DNA from: Myotis daubentonii
Lineage: Eukaryota; Chordata; Mammalia; Chiroptera; Vespertilionidae
Direction: 5' to 3'
DNA length: 64,000 nt
Assembly (NCBI RefSeq): GCF_963259705.1
Contig: NC_081844.1
Coordinates: 18,771,715-18,835,714 of the forward strand
Shown: positions 29,785 through 43,669 of the stretch, one piece after another
How the letters are laid out: each line of letters begins with the position of its first letter
Numbering within the stretch: the first letter of the stretch is position 1
The notes under the pieces: generated by a model
The model's input: the letters and a program-made list of their open reading frames with translations, nothing else
The model's database searches: none
Told to the model about the DNA's origin: nothing
Made by a program: the position numbers and the translations under genes

Positions 29785-29963
29785 AAACATATGAATTTTT
29801 TAAAGAATATTTTTACTAGAGGCTCAGTGCACAAATTTGTGCACGGGTAGGGTCCCTCAGCCTGGCCGGTGTTTGGGGCCAATCAAGGCCAGCCAGCCAG
29901 CAGGGTGGGGAGAGGGACTGCAGGAGGTAGGCCAGCCGTGGGAGGCTGACTGTGGGAGTGCAC

Positions 29964-30014
29964 TGACCACCAGGGGGCAGCTCCTGCGTTGAGCATCTGC
30001 CCCCTGATGGTCGT
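29964..30014. promoter_or_regulatory. Paired inverted CTCF-like motifs in H4
   Basis: TGACCACCAGGGGGCAGCT on plus (29964-29982); a partner on minus (about 29996-30012) with one substitution in CCATCAGGGGGCAG. Binding inferred only. Confidence 0.45.
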
Positions 30015-30027
30015 TTGGTCACTTAGG

Positions 30028-31581
<1,554 letters not shown>

Positions 31582-31785
31582 TATAGATTGATTTTAGAGA
31601 GGAAGGGAGAGGGAGAGGGATATAGGAACATCAATGATGAGAGAGAATCACAGATTGGTCGCCTCCTGCTTGCCCCACACTGGGGATCGAGCCAACAACC
31701 CAGGCATGTTCCCTGACTGGGAATTGAATCATGACCTCCTTGTTCATAGGTCGACGCTCAACCACTGAGCCATACCAGCCAGGCT
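31582..31785 (-). mobile_element. Ves SINE whose tail is split by H4/H5
   Basis: Body here, tail at 29801-29815. The word CAACATATGAATTTT recurs at 31786, a third copy of the same target. Confidence 0.88.
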
Positions 31786-31945
31786 CAACATATGAATTTT
31801 AAAGGAAGACACAAATCCAGTCTATAGCCCTTGCCAACACCTTGATTTTGGCCTTCTGGCCTCTACAACTATGATGGAATAAATTTATGTTGCTCTAAGC
31901 TACCTAGTTCATGGTAATTTGTTACAGTTACCCCAGGAAACTAAC

Positions 31946-33480
31946 ATGGCAGAGTCTCTGAGACCAAACCTCCCAATACTGGCTCGTCCCTTGGCTAGTG
32001 ACCTGTCTCTGGCCCTGAGGTCATTGCTCTCCTCTCTGGGCCTCAGGGGCACTCTCCTGGCGGAGCTTCAGCATAAAACTTGGCTTCAGGGGAACTTTGT
32101 TGAGACCCTGAAATCCCAGCACTCAGCTGCAGCAAAAGGTACTCAGTGAAGAAAAAAAAACGTTGACAAGTGTATTTTAAAAATAGCACAGTGACACAGT
32201 GACCAGGGAGGGGCTGCGGGACACAGGGAGTCACTCGAATTCTTGAGCTGAGTGTTAGTTTCATTATTCTTTCTACCTTGGTTCTTTCCATGTGTACACT
32301 GTATACTTTTTATTAAGCAATAATAAAACCCAAACAAGCCCAAATAAAACTCAAAGAAGCTAATATCTTTGATCGTCACAGTATTCCTCTAATGTCCAAT
32401 TGCCAAAATAGAAAAGAACAAAAAATCAGGTAGCGTGTGGTAAAAGGCCTGACCTCAGTCTGATGACACCCTCCACCAGGCGCCAATAATGGGAAACTGC
32501 CAACAACTGAATCTTGAGACAGCTTCCCAAATAGATTTAGAATTTGACTTCTCTCAATTTCATCTGATATCTTCATTCTTTTTTGCTGGATCCAAGTGGA
32601 AAAAAAATTTAGCAACAGCTAAACAGTTATTCTAGCTAACTGTTCTTGTCAAGGTACCTCATGCTTGTCAAGGTACTTTGTGTCTACATCTCAGGATGTG
32701 CCCTCCTGGGATTCCATGCGATGCCCCATCAAACACAAGATTTCCTTCAGAGCTTTGCAGAGTAGGAACTCAAATATGTTTTGGATTGAATTCTACTCTT
32801 AACTGTGAAAGTGAAACAGAAATCTATAGTTTAATTACCACCACATGGGCCATAATCCCTACGAGATGTACAGGAAGTAAAGAAGCAACATTCCAAAGGA
32901 TCTTGGGCTGTTTTTTACCTATCAGATTGGAGACAGAATACTTGATAAAAAAAAACACCCTGGCTACTGGAGGAGAAAACAGGCATTCCAACTTTAGAGC
33001 CGAGAGACTGGATATCTCTGCAGGAACATTAACCATTTTAATGGACATGCCCTTTGGCCTGGCCACTCCTAGGAAGTGGTTGCATTGAATGTAAGCGCCA
33101 TGAAGTCAGAGGTTTCAAAGTGCCTGCACCACACATGTTCACTACATATTCGCTCACACATGAGTCTATTTGTTCAGTGAAGCTCGGTTTGTAAAAGAAA
33201 ATATGAGTGACAACTTGGTAAAAAATACTGGATATATAATCAACATACCCATTTGATAAAATATGATGCAAATTTACCAGTGGTTTGAAAGGGGCAGAGG
33301 ATATACTCTCCCCTCCTTCCCTTGCCCCCGCCCAACACAGACTATCTCTGAAGGAAACAGAAGAAATTAACCACGGTGCCTCTGAAAGGGGATGGGGTCC
33401 AGGTATGGGAATACCTGTCTATTTACTGTATGCCCTTTACAACTGTTTGATGATTTTTTTACTATGTATATGAATTACCT
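31946..33480. other. Unique intron 1 sequence
   Basis: AT-richer intron with no recognisable elements until the TA microsatellite. Confidence 0.5.
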
Positions 33481-33489
33481 TGTTAGTTG

Positions 33490-33492
33490 GCA

Positions 33493-33522
<30 letters not shown>
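33490..33522. repeat. (TA)n microsatellite
   Basis: TA run directly before Helitron H6. Confidence 0.95.
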
Positions 33523-33523
<1 letters not shown>

Positions 33524-33671
33524 CCTATATAATAAAATGATAATATGCAAATTGTCCCCTGAGCTCGACCAGGGGGCGGGGCCAGCCCACCAACCGTCGC
33601 GGCCCCTACCCCAGCCGACCCCTGCCCTACCGGCCCCCACCCGTGCACGAATTTGTGCACTGGGCCTCTAG
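33523..33671 (+). mobile_element. Helitron H6, minimal 149-bp copy
   Basis: 5' TCCTATATAATAAAATGA, 3' GTGCACGAATTTGTGCAC hairpin, CTCTAG. It has almost nothing but the two ends. TA- and CA-rich microsatellites flank both sides. Confidence 0.9.
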
Positions 33672-33828
33672 AATATATATACACATACATATATACATAT
33701 ATATACACACACACACACACACATATATATACACACACACATATATTTTGTGTGTGTATGTGTGTGTGTGTATATATATATATAAAATGTGTGTACAGTA
33801 TACATATATATAAATGTGTGTATATGAC
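33672..33828. repeat. Mixed (TA)n/(CA)n/(TG)n microsatellite
   Basis: Alternating purine-pyrimidine tract between H6 and a Ves SINE. Confidence 0.95.
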
Positions 33829-34045
33829 CCTGGCCGGTGTGGCTCAGTTGGTTGGAGCATTGTCCCGTGCACCAGAAGGTCCGGGTTCAGTTCCTGGTCA
33901 GGGTACACACCTGGTACAAGCTTAATCCCAGATTAGGGCATGTTTGGGAGGCAACCAATTGATGTGCCTCTCTCACATTGATCTTTATCTCTTTCTCTAT
34001 CTCTCCCCCCCTTCCCCTGTCTCTGAAATCAATAAAAAAAATTGT
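33829..34045 (+). mobile_element. Ves SINE
   Basis: Head CCCTGGCCGGTGTGGCTCA, flanked by AT/TG-rich microsatellite. Confidence 0.92.
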
Positions 34046-35399
34046 AATTAAATGTATATGTACATATATTTATATATGTATATCTGTTTATAACATCTAC
34101 ATATACACATACACACATTTTTAAATGACTCCTTTTGAATTTGAACAGAAAACTCCAATAGCTTCGGTTTCCATAGGAAAAGCTGAAAGTGACATGGCCC
34201 TCTGGAACATTCCAGCAACATCTTTGCAGGGAGAGAAAGGGTGGGACCCAGTCAAAGCGGGGATGGAGTGGTCGTGTAAGAGGTTCTATGCAAGCCTTAC
34301 AGGAAAGGGCACCTTATTGCTTTTTTTTTTTTTTAACAACAGAGCCACGGTCTCCTCTGCTGCACACAGGCAAATCATACTCCCAGAATTGAAAAGTTCC
34401 AGAAAAATCATTACCCCAGCACTACCCCAGGTTCCAGTTTAGCAGTTTAGCTCTAACTGTAACATTAGCTCTCTCACTCTGAAGAGTGTTTGCTTACTCT
34501 GCATGCATCGGCTTTAAGGGTCTAAGGAGCTCCCTTGGGTCAAGGAGGGGCTTCAGTCTGCAAAAGTGGGGGCCAGAGGCCTGCAACTTCCTTCCAAGTG
34601 ACCTTGCTAGAGGCAGCACCCCAGTATTGAAGCCACACTCCCCCAGCACCCCCATCCCCACCCCAGGACTGGCAGGCTCTTTTTCCAGCAGCGACCAGGG
34701 GCTACTCTTCCAGCTCAGTCTTTCTGGACCCAGTCAAAGACATGATGCCTGAAGAACAGCTGCAGAGAGGGTGGGGGTCCCCTCCCCTGCCAACCCTTCA
34801 GAAATAAACACAACAGATGGGCAAAATGGTGAAGTCCACAGAGAAGGATCAGCAATGCTCAGGAAGGGGTGGGCTCTGCCTCCCCAATCCAAGTCACTTT
34901 AGGTTTGTTCAATTAAATTAAAATGGAAATAATTCTGGGTTTGTCTGGGATGGGATTATTCTAAGTCCATAAATCACTTTATAGACTACCATAAATGAAA
35001 AGACAGCCTGTGGGTGAGCTTTTCTTGGGAGGGGGGTGCAGTGATCCTCAGATTTCAGGGTTTAGAATGTTGGAGGTGGGGGGCGGGGGGAGTGTTTTGA
35101 GGATTACAGGAGGCAAACACAGGGGCATGTAGAAGAAAGTACCCGCAGGTGCACTGACTCGGGGTGTGAAGCGACTGGAGCGTTGCTTAGGGGTACAGGG
35201 CAGGTGTGTGAGTGTGTGTGTGGGGGGGGGGGGGGGAGGGCTGAAGGCCCTGACCCAAGTTGCTGAAGGGAAGGGCAGAGAGAGTGGCACAGACCTGGGT
35301 GTCAGCAAAGTCAGTGAAGAGATACCAACGGGCCCAGATGTTAGTGGAGGCCCTGAGTTTGGGGTCACAGGCTCAGGTGTTGGTGTGGGAGTGCAGGCC

Positions 35400-36430
35400 T
35401 GTTGTGGAGGCGGGGTAGGGTGGGGGGTAGGAGGAGACAGCTCCGGCATTATCAAAAGATACAGTCTCAGGAGATCTGGGGTGTCCATGAGTGGGGGCGC
35501 GGTCAGGTATGTGAGGGGGTCCGTAAGCGGGAGCACAGACTCAGTTGCGTGTAGACCTAACTGTGCTGGGCGCCTGGGGACGCGGCCCCGGAGGATGTCA
35601 GCGAGGCGGACAGTCTCAGGTGTATGGGGGGAGGGGGGGCTCAATGGGACTGGCGCGGTGTCAGGTGTGCGTGGGCTGACGGCGAGGGTCTCAGATCCGG
35701 CTATGGGGACCCCCAGAGGACACCAGACGCTGGGTGACGGCGGGGGGTAGGGGGGGGTTGGTCCTCTCCTTGCTCCCGTGACGCGGTCATTCCCCACCTC
35801 TTCCACCCCCGCCCCAGGACCCATGACTGGGCCGTGCCTCGCCCTGAACTCCGACGCCTGCGCCGCCGCGCGCCCCCCGCGCCCGCTCACCGGCTGGGAC
35901 GCGTCCCTGTCACCGCCGCCGCTGCCGCCTCCAGCCACCACAACTCCGCCTCGCGTACCCCTCCGGCGCGCGCCGCGGGAGGGGTCCATGACGCGCCCCG
36001 ATTGGCTGTACGATAACCAATCAGAGCTGGAGATGGTAATGATTGGTGGGCATAAAGCAGACGGGCAACCCCTAAAGCCAATCGCTGCTGGGGTAGAGGC
36101 GGGACTGTTGTGAGAGACTCGGAGTGTCAAGGGTGGTCCCGCCCAGCGGAGGTGCTGGGAGGTGAGGGCCTGGAGGCTGGCGAGAATTGGAGCACTGGCA
36201 GAAGACAAGCAGCCCTGTCGACCAATCGGTGGGGAACAAGAGCGGGACTCCGAGGTGGCTGGAGCAACTGGCTCCAGTGAAACAGAGGGAGTAGCCTGGA
36301 GGGCGACGAGGATTGGCTGCGAAGCCGAAGGGGGGTGGCCAGCCGCAGGGGCCGTGGGCGGTGTGCCACGGGCGGAGCTCAAGTGTGCAAGGTGCGGTCA
36401 GGCCCGGAGCATGGCGGCTAGAGGTGCCCT
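35400..36430 (-). promoter_or_regulatory. CpG-island promoter with CCAAT (NF-Y) cluster
   Basis: The stretch is rich in GC and unmethylated-looking CpG, unlike everything around it. CCAAT or its complement ATTGG occurs at 36001, 36017, 36042, 36078, 36186, 36222 and 36312, seven in about 315 bp in both orientations. No TATA box is evident. It lies where the SLC25A42 promoter is expected by synteny. The mixed orientation could also support a divergent plus-strand transcript. Confidence 0.75.
35892..35960 (-). other. SLC25A42: Predicted non-coding exon 1 of SLC25A42
   Basis: Inference. Reading leftward in the CpG island, a GC-rich segment ends in a strong donor, CAGCCG|GTGAGC, whose last exon base is near 35,891. 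CCAAT boxes lie 40-120 bp upstream, so a start near 35,930-35,980 is reasonable. The next usable acceptor in a coding context is at 5360. Exact 5' end unknown. Confidence 0.5.
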
Positions 36431-38713
36431 CCTACGCCCCACATGAAGTCCCCTGAGACTGTGGAGAGTGAACTTGGGCCATCTCGGCCGAAGGACTCGT
36501 GGATAATCACTTCCTATTATTCCGCTGCAAACGACAGGGAGAGGTGAACTCGCTGGAGTTCACTAAGGCTGGCACTCTGCGGCTCCCGGTTGGTGTGAAG
36601 ACGTGGAAAGAAGTGGAATTCTATTCGTTCGATTTGTGATTTTCTGGAAGTGTTGGACTTTTCCGAGTTCAAGCTTTCTGTCCCTCGATCCAATGGCATC
36701 CCAGTCCGGCCTCTTCCCTGCTATAAGCCTTTTGTAATCTTAACCACAATCCCATGATTTTAAAGCTACCATTGGCTCCCTTTTACAGAAACCAGAGCAT
36801 ACAGAGGTCAAGCTCCTTGCCCAACACCGCAACGCACTTCAGTGGCTGGATCTGGGTGTGAATCCAGAAGTCTGCTTTTTGGAAGAAGATAAGGCAAGTG
36901 TCAAAGAATAGCCCTGGAGGCCTGAGAGACTCAGGTTCCAATTCCTGTTCAACCATTGACCCACCCACCGCACAGCCTTGGGCACCTTGAGCCTTTTTCC
37001 TCATTGGACAATGATTCTTACACCTGGAGAATATATATCTTGGCCCTTGCCTTGATCCTCTGGTGAATGCCTTTGACCCACAGGAGGTCACAACAGGCCT
37101 GTGAGCCTCAGCTTCTCTGAGAGGTGTGGTTCATGGAATTCTTTGCAGTCAGACACCAGCAGTTTAGGGAGCCATCTGTCATCCAGTGTTCTCCTGTCAC
37201 TGGCACTTCCCCCAAGCCCACCTGTTCTTCGATTCCCTTAATCTCCAGGAGAGAGAGGGTTACAAATGTTCCCAGATACTGGCTCTTATTACGCCAGGTT
37301 CAGGTTGGGGGTTGGTGGAAATCCAGTTCAGAACCAGGAGTCCTGGGAGGGAGCAAGGCTGAGCCCTTAATAAGGGCTCACATTTCAGGGCTGTACTAGC
37401 CGCTGGTAAGTGCTTAATCCATGACATCTCTTGGAGGAAATGACTGGGGCTCATACTATAGGAAGTCACTAGCCCAAGACCACCATCTGACTTATGATAT
37501 TCCCATGATATCCTGCCTCCCCTCCCCTTCCATACCTCCTAGCTGTGGTTAGCTTCCCTGAAACTTCAAGACCATGGTCTCCATTCTGCCCTCCAGAGGA
37601 AAGGAGGAACCAGAGTCTGCCGAACACCTACTGAAGTATCAGGTCCCTGCCAGGCCTTCCCAAACACCATGTCACATGACTTCCGGATTCTTGGAATCTG
37701 GGGAATGGGGGTGACAGTGCCCACTTTTCAGACAAGAAAACCTAGCCTCATGTAACAAATGCTCCTTGCTGGAAGGGTGCAGGGCTGGGTCTGATCCTGC
37801 TCTTTTTGACTTGCTGGCCACAGGATCTTCAGCAAGTGACTCCAACTCCCTGCCTCAGTTTCTCCAACTACCTCCCAAGGCTGATGGCAGCAGTAATGAA
37901 TTGAATGGAAGTCAAACTCACAAATGTATTGGTCTGCGGTGAGAACTCACTGAACATCTGTGATGGACAAGTTGTTCTCAGGGACCCGGTTTCCTTTTTT
38001 ATAAATAGCACTTTATGGAATGTGGATATAGACCAACTGTGAGTGTAGTCTGCCACCTGAAGAGGGAGATATTAATGCTGAAGGAGTCCTCACTCACAGT
38101 ACCCACCTGCCAAGCTCTGTGAGGGAAGCAGCAAGCTCCTGGAAAGTCCCATGGTACCCCCAGGGACAGTGCCAACTGAGGCAAGGGTCAGGCAGCATCC
38201 TAGCACCCAGCTGCTCCTTCTAGTGCCAGAAACACTGGCTGTGCTCTGGCTTCTGTTTGCTTGTCAGCAAGCTGGCACCAGCCAACCTTCCTCTACCCTT
38301 CCAACAATTTCAGGCAAAGCCCCTTGGCATCAGCAACTGATAGATACCCCACCATGGGCACCTTGGTTGTGCCTGGCCAGTGTGCTCAGGATCCTAGCTC
38401 TTCTGAGCTGGCCTGGCTGGCACTGGGCAGGCCACTGCCTCTTTGTCCCCTAGTTCCCTCTACTTCTCTGGGATCCTGGGAATCATCTCACACACCAGCA
38501 ATGAACTAGGCTTAGGCACAAGGCTTAATCAACCGAGACCAGAGAGCCATTTGCCCAAGGTCAGGTTGGCAACAGAGGAGCGGCAGAGGCAGGCCAAGCT
38601 GGGTTCTCATCCTGCTTCAGCCCCCCAAATGCCAGTGAGTCTACTTCACATCTGGAAAAATGGGGTTCACAGGCTATGCCTCTCAGAGATGTTTGCAACC
38701 AAGGATCCTAGGT
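36431..38713. other. Intergenic sequence upstream of SLC25A42
   Basis: Ordinary unique sequence between the SLC25A42 promoter and ARMC6. A plus-strand ATGGCGGCTAGAGGTG near 36411 looks like a gene start but closes after 11 codons. Confidence 0.5.
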
Positions 38714-39157
38714 CAGTGGTCAGCAAATTCATTAGTCAACAGAGCCAAATATCAACAGTACAACGACTGAAATTTCTTTTGAGAATCAATTAAAAAAAAA
38801 TATATATTTTACTGATTTTTTTACAGAGAGGAAGGGAGAGGAATAGAGAGTCAGAAACATTGATGAGAGAGAAACATCAATTAGCTGCCTCCTACACACC
38901 CCCTACTGGGGATGTGCCCGCAACCAAGGTACATGCCCTTGACTGGAAACGAACCCGGGACCCTTCAGTCCCCAGGCCGACGCTCTGTCCACTGAGCCAA
39001 ACCAATCAGGGCTAGAGCCAAATTTTTTAAACTTAAACTATATAGGTAGGTACATTGTTATTAACTTAATTAGGATACTCCTAAGGCTTAGGAAGAGCCA
39101 CACTCAAGGGGCCAAAGAGCTGCATGTGGCTATTGAGCCGCAGTTTGCCGACCACGG
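38714..39157 (+). mobile_element. hAT MITE interrupted by a Ves SINE
   Basis: Begins CAGTGGTCAGCAAATTC and ends GCAGTTTGCCGACCACGG (inverted ends). Flanks TCCTAGGT and CCCTAGGC are a slightly decayed 8-bp duplication. A minus-strand SINE sits at 38790-39012. Confidence 0.8.
38790..39012 (-). mobile_element. Ves SINE in hAT MITE
   Basis: Reverse copy with AAAATATATATTTTACTG tail. Confidence 0.92.
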
Positions 39158-42100
39158 CCCTAGGCCCTTCCCTGGCTGGAGGAACACAACAGTGACTACA
39201 GCCATGCCTGACTGGTCTCAAGGTAATCTCAGTCTCCAGAGGCTGAGAGTCCTGGCTACTCATTCAAGAGCACCAGCAACAGAGGCACAGCCCAGACATG
39301 CTGGCACCTCCCTTGCAGTCATGTTCCCCTCAGCCCACGTTTTGATGTCATCAACAAGGTCAGGGAGTACTCCTTGATTGGGGGCGGGGGGGTACTGTAC
39401 TTGGCACACCCCCAACCAGGCCTTGCAGGGAGCTATGGCCCAGTGCAGTGACAAACACTTAGTCCATTTTCAGTTGATTCGGCCAAGGCTAACCTGAGGT
39501 GGCAGTGCAGGGACTAGAACCTAAGCATGGCCAACGTCTGGGAAATGTGGGATCTTCAGCTGGACATGGGATAACCAGGCTGAGGACATCTAAACAGTCC
39601 CTAAGTGCACCCCCTGAAGACACCCATTTCCTCTGGCTAAGGTGGGAAGAACTGATAAACGGGAGCCACCCATCCCCAAAGAGGCCTGCAGCTATAGAAA
39701 AGCTGGCAAAGAGCCCAGGAGTGGGCCCTGGGCTGTGCGGGAGGCCTTCTCTCCAACCACCCTGTGTACTTATTAATTTACTCAGGTAAATGTTCAGAAA
39801 TGTTTACAGGAAGCTGCAGCAGAGTGGGGAAGACAGGAATCTACCCACAGAGAGTGGGGGGCAGACACACAGGAAAACATACAAACAAGTGGACCTCGGA
39901 TGGCATCAGAGGTCAGTGGCATAGCACAAGGGGTGATGGGACTGGGAAGGGGAGAGGACAAAGGGAAGGGTACTCCAAAAGGAGGGCAAAGGCCCTGAGG
40001 TGAGGAGGCTGGTGTGGCTGGAATCATGATTAAAGGAGAGCATGAGGAAGATGAGGGTGGGGGTGGGCAGGGCCTGGAGTGCAGTTTGGTTTTATGGGGA
40101 GGTTGATGGGGAGCCATGGGCAGAGTGAGAGCTGATCTGGGGCAGGAATCACAGGGCAGCACTCAGGCTTCCTCAGAAACTGGCTGGCAGCATCCAGCCT
40201 CCCCACTCACCCCTACCCCACTCCTGCCCATGTGACAGATGAAGTAACATAAGGCTTACAGGGCCTGAGGACTCCCCAAGGTCACAGTGTTATAGGCATT
40301 AAGACAGACATGAACAGAGCAAGGACAATGGACCAGGTATAGAACGTCACCAAGACCAAAAGCCCTGGGTGCCTAGCAAGGGGCAAAACTGGGAAAAGGA
40401 TAACCTCACCCCCACAGTAACCTTTCCTTCCCTAGCATATTGCTGGTCATGCAGTTTAGACCCCCTGGCCTTTTCCTCCCTAACGATAACAGCTAGGCCT
40501 CAGCTGTATTTCAGCTCCCGGCCCGCAATGGCAGAAAAATCAGACAAGTGACACCATGGCTGCCTCAGGACCAGCTGCGCTGACTATTGATGCCCTGCCC
40601 AGGCGCCAACCAATCAGTGGTGACCAAGACCCTGAAAGAGCACACCTGGAAAGCTGGTGAATGCCTCCCCTGAGACCTCCCCTAAGATTCCCACCTGCAA
40701 GAAATAAGTACCACCAATGCAAAGGACCCAACTCCTGCTCTCCCCAAGGGGAGCGTGCCTGCGCCATTCCCTTCCCCCGCTCCTTCCTCAGGCATGTTTC
40801 CCCTAAACTCTAAGGGACCCCACAAGCTTGCAGCCAGGGTAGCAGTGGGCAGCAGCAGCTCATCCTGGGCAAACTCCCTGAACTTGTTTCCAAGGCCCCC
40901 TTTTCTCTGACTTCCCAGTGAGCCAAAGCAGCCCAGCCTAGGCTCTCCTGTTGCTTCTACTATGTCCTTCCTTGTTTCACTGTCCTCAGTGTGTTTTTGC
41001 TACAGCCAACAAACTCTTGCTTGCTTTGCTGCACTGTGTCTCTTGCTTGAAATCTTTCCTTCAAGTAGATAAGAATTGAAGTCTTGTCTTGCTGGTAACA
41101 GAAGGACTGTCCCAAGGTCACACATTTGGCTGACCCAGAAATCAAAGTCAGGGCAACCTAGAACAGGCAGGGATCCTTCTCCTACACCCTTGCCAAGTCC
41201 CTGGTGAGGGGAGGTCAGGGCAGGGTCACTGGGGTAGAGGGTCATGTCAGCCCAATAGAGCAGGCAGGGCCCGCCCAGCTGGGGGCGGGGGAGTCTTGGA
41301 CACCGCAGGGAGGTGGGGCCAGGGTGCTGACCTCACAGCTATTTGTATTAGCCAATTTCCATGGAAACCAGGAGCCTTCTGGGAAAAGGGCTTGAACTGA
41401 TGTCAAGAGTGAAAATGAGTCCCTCCTTGCCCTAACTGGTTTGGCTCAGTGGATAGAGCATCGGCCTGCGGACTGAGGGGTTCCAGGTTCGATTCCGGTC
41501 AAGGGCATGTACCTTGGTTGCGAGCACATCCCCAGTGGGGGGCGTGCAGGAGGCAGCTGATCGATCTCTCTCATCGATGTTTCTAACTTCTATCCCTCTC
41601 CCTTCTTCTCTGTAAAAAATCAATAAAATATATTTTTTTTAAAAATGAGTCCCTCCTCAGGCTAGGGGAAGTGAATGACCAGTAGAGGAGTGTACTCCGA
41701 GAGAGGAGAGGGGCTCTGAGGTGCAGGCTGGAGGGGCCAGGTATGTGCCTGGAGCCCACCAGGGGTCTTGAGGCTGCTCTGACCCTGACCAGGCCATTTG
41801 CAATGCATAAGCTGCCAGATGACCACAAGGTGCCCCCTGAGAGTGACTACAGAGAAAGCTGGGGTCTGCCAGGCACTGGAGACCCAAGAACACTTGGAAG
41901 ATGTAGTGGGCATTGGGGTACCAACAGTGATGTCCATCCTACAGATGGGGAAACTGAGATTCAGAAAGAGAAGGCAGGCTGCCCAAGCCACCTAGCAAGC
42001 AAGGACCTCAATGTGGTCAGGAGGGGCAGTGCAAGAGTGTCCTCCTGGGTGACCAAGGTGAAGCTAAGACAATCAGGCACCTCCCATGTCTCAGCTCTGC

Positions 42101-42565
42101 TCCAACACTGAGGGTGAGCTATCACCCGCCCCCCCCCCCCCCACACACACACTCCCTGTTTTATGGAGGATCAAATCAAAGCTCAGAGAGGTTATGTCAC
42201 TTACTGCAGGCCACATAGTTGAGTGGGGGTTGGATGCTAAGCAACTCAGCTCCCCAGGGAGATGCACACTCAGAAGCAGCAGCCTAGGTGCCTGCAAACC
42301 CCAGGCTCATGCCAACTGTGGCCCCAGCAATCTGCCTGTCTAAAAGCAACATCAGATCCTATATCCCAAGCTGTTCTCAAAACCTCTTCACTTTCCTCAG
42401 CAACCCCATGGCCTGCCCAAATGTCCACTCCTCCCATTATCTGAGACCATTGGCTGCAAAGCCTCCTACTCCTGCATAAGGACCTTGGAAGAGAGTCCTC
42501 CATTTGTCAACCAATGGTCTCTTTTTAAAAACAAAAAACAACAACAACAAAAAAATATATATATA
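39158..42565. other. Intergenic sequence
   Basis: Unique sequence interrupted only by the SINE at 41428-41641. No exon recognised. Confidence 0.5.
41428..41641 (+). mobile_element. Ves SINE with TSD
   Basis: AAAATGAGTCCCTCCT at 41412 and 41642. Confidence 0.94.
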
Positions 42566-43269
42566 TCTCCTATCCAATAATAGACAAACATGGTAATTAA
42601 CCATACCTCCAACATGCTTCCCATTGGCTAATCAGGGCAATAAGCAAATTAACTGCCAACCAAGATGGCGGCCAGCAGCCAGGCAGCTGAAGCGAACAGG
42701 AAGCTTGCTTGCCCCAGCGATGGAGGAGGCCAAGGTTCCCCGCCTGCCACTGCCGGCCTCTGAGCTTCACTCAAAGAAACAGTATTGCAATTCTAAAAGC
42801 TAAACAAACCCCAGAAATCTGCTTTCAGCCAGTGGGGTCTCAGAGCTGGAGCTGCAACAGTGTTTCAATTATAGAAGCCAAACAAACCCAGATATCTGCT
42901 TTCAGCAGCCGAGGTCTCAGAGCTGGGGCTGAGCCTCAGAGCTAAAGCCGGCTCTCAGTTCCAGTGACAGCCATAGAAGGTAAATAAATCCCAGAATAAA
43001 AAGAAAAAAGAAAAAAAGGAGGGGTTGGGAGCTTCAGTCACCCGCCAGCCTGAAAACAGCCCTCATCCCCTCACCCAGACTGGCCAGGCACCCCAGTGGG
43101 GACCCCCACCCTGAAGGGGGTGTGACCAGCTGCAAACAGCCATCATCCCCTCATCCAGGCTGGCCAGGCACCCAAGCAGGACCCCCACCCTGATCTGGGA
43201 CACCCTTCAGGGCAAACCAGCCGGTCCCCACCCATGACCAGGCCTCTATCCTATATAGTAAAAGGGTAA

Positions 43270-43640
43270 TATGCCTCCCAGCACTGGGATCAGCGGAGCT
43301 GCGAGGCCTCCCTAACCTGGGATCAGTGGAGCCACGAGGCCTCATGCCCTGGGATCAGGAGAGCCGTGAGGCCTCAGGCCCCTGGATCAGTGGAGCTGCG
43401 AGGCCTCCCGGCACTGGGATCAGCGGAGCCGCGAGGCCTCCTGGCACCGGGATCAGTGGAGCCGTGAGACCGCCCGGCCTGGGATCAGCGGAGCCTCCCA
43501 GCACCGGGATCAGCGGAGCAGCGAGGCCTCCTAGCACCGGGATTAGCAGAGCAGCGAGGTCTCACTGCCCCGGTGTCAAGTGGAGCCGCGAGGCCTCCCA
43601 GCACTGGGATCAATGAGCTGCGAGGCCTCCTGGCCCCTGG
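43270..43640 (+). repeat. ~34-bp tandem repeat in H7 module B
   Basis: Roughly ten diverged copies of a unit containing GATCAGCGGAGCCGCGAGG and CCTCC. Truncated versions with one or two units occur at the same place in H5 and H13. Confidence 0.85.
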
Positions 43641-43669
43641 AGCAGCGTGACGGGGGCAGCACCCAAACC

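Noticed and set aside
35048..36382. 444-codon open frame on the minus strand across the CpG island
   Set aside because: Proline/serine-rich low-complexity translation caused by high GC with few stop codons. It spans promoter, predicted exon 1 and intron without family similarity.
36411..36446. Plus-strand gene start (ATGGCGGCTAGAGG)
   Set aside because: Closes after 11 codons, and no donor in frame was found; kept only as a note on possible divergent transcription.
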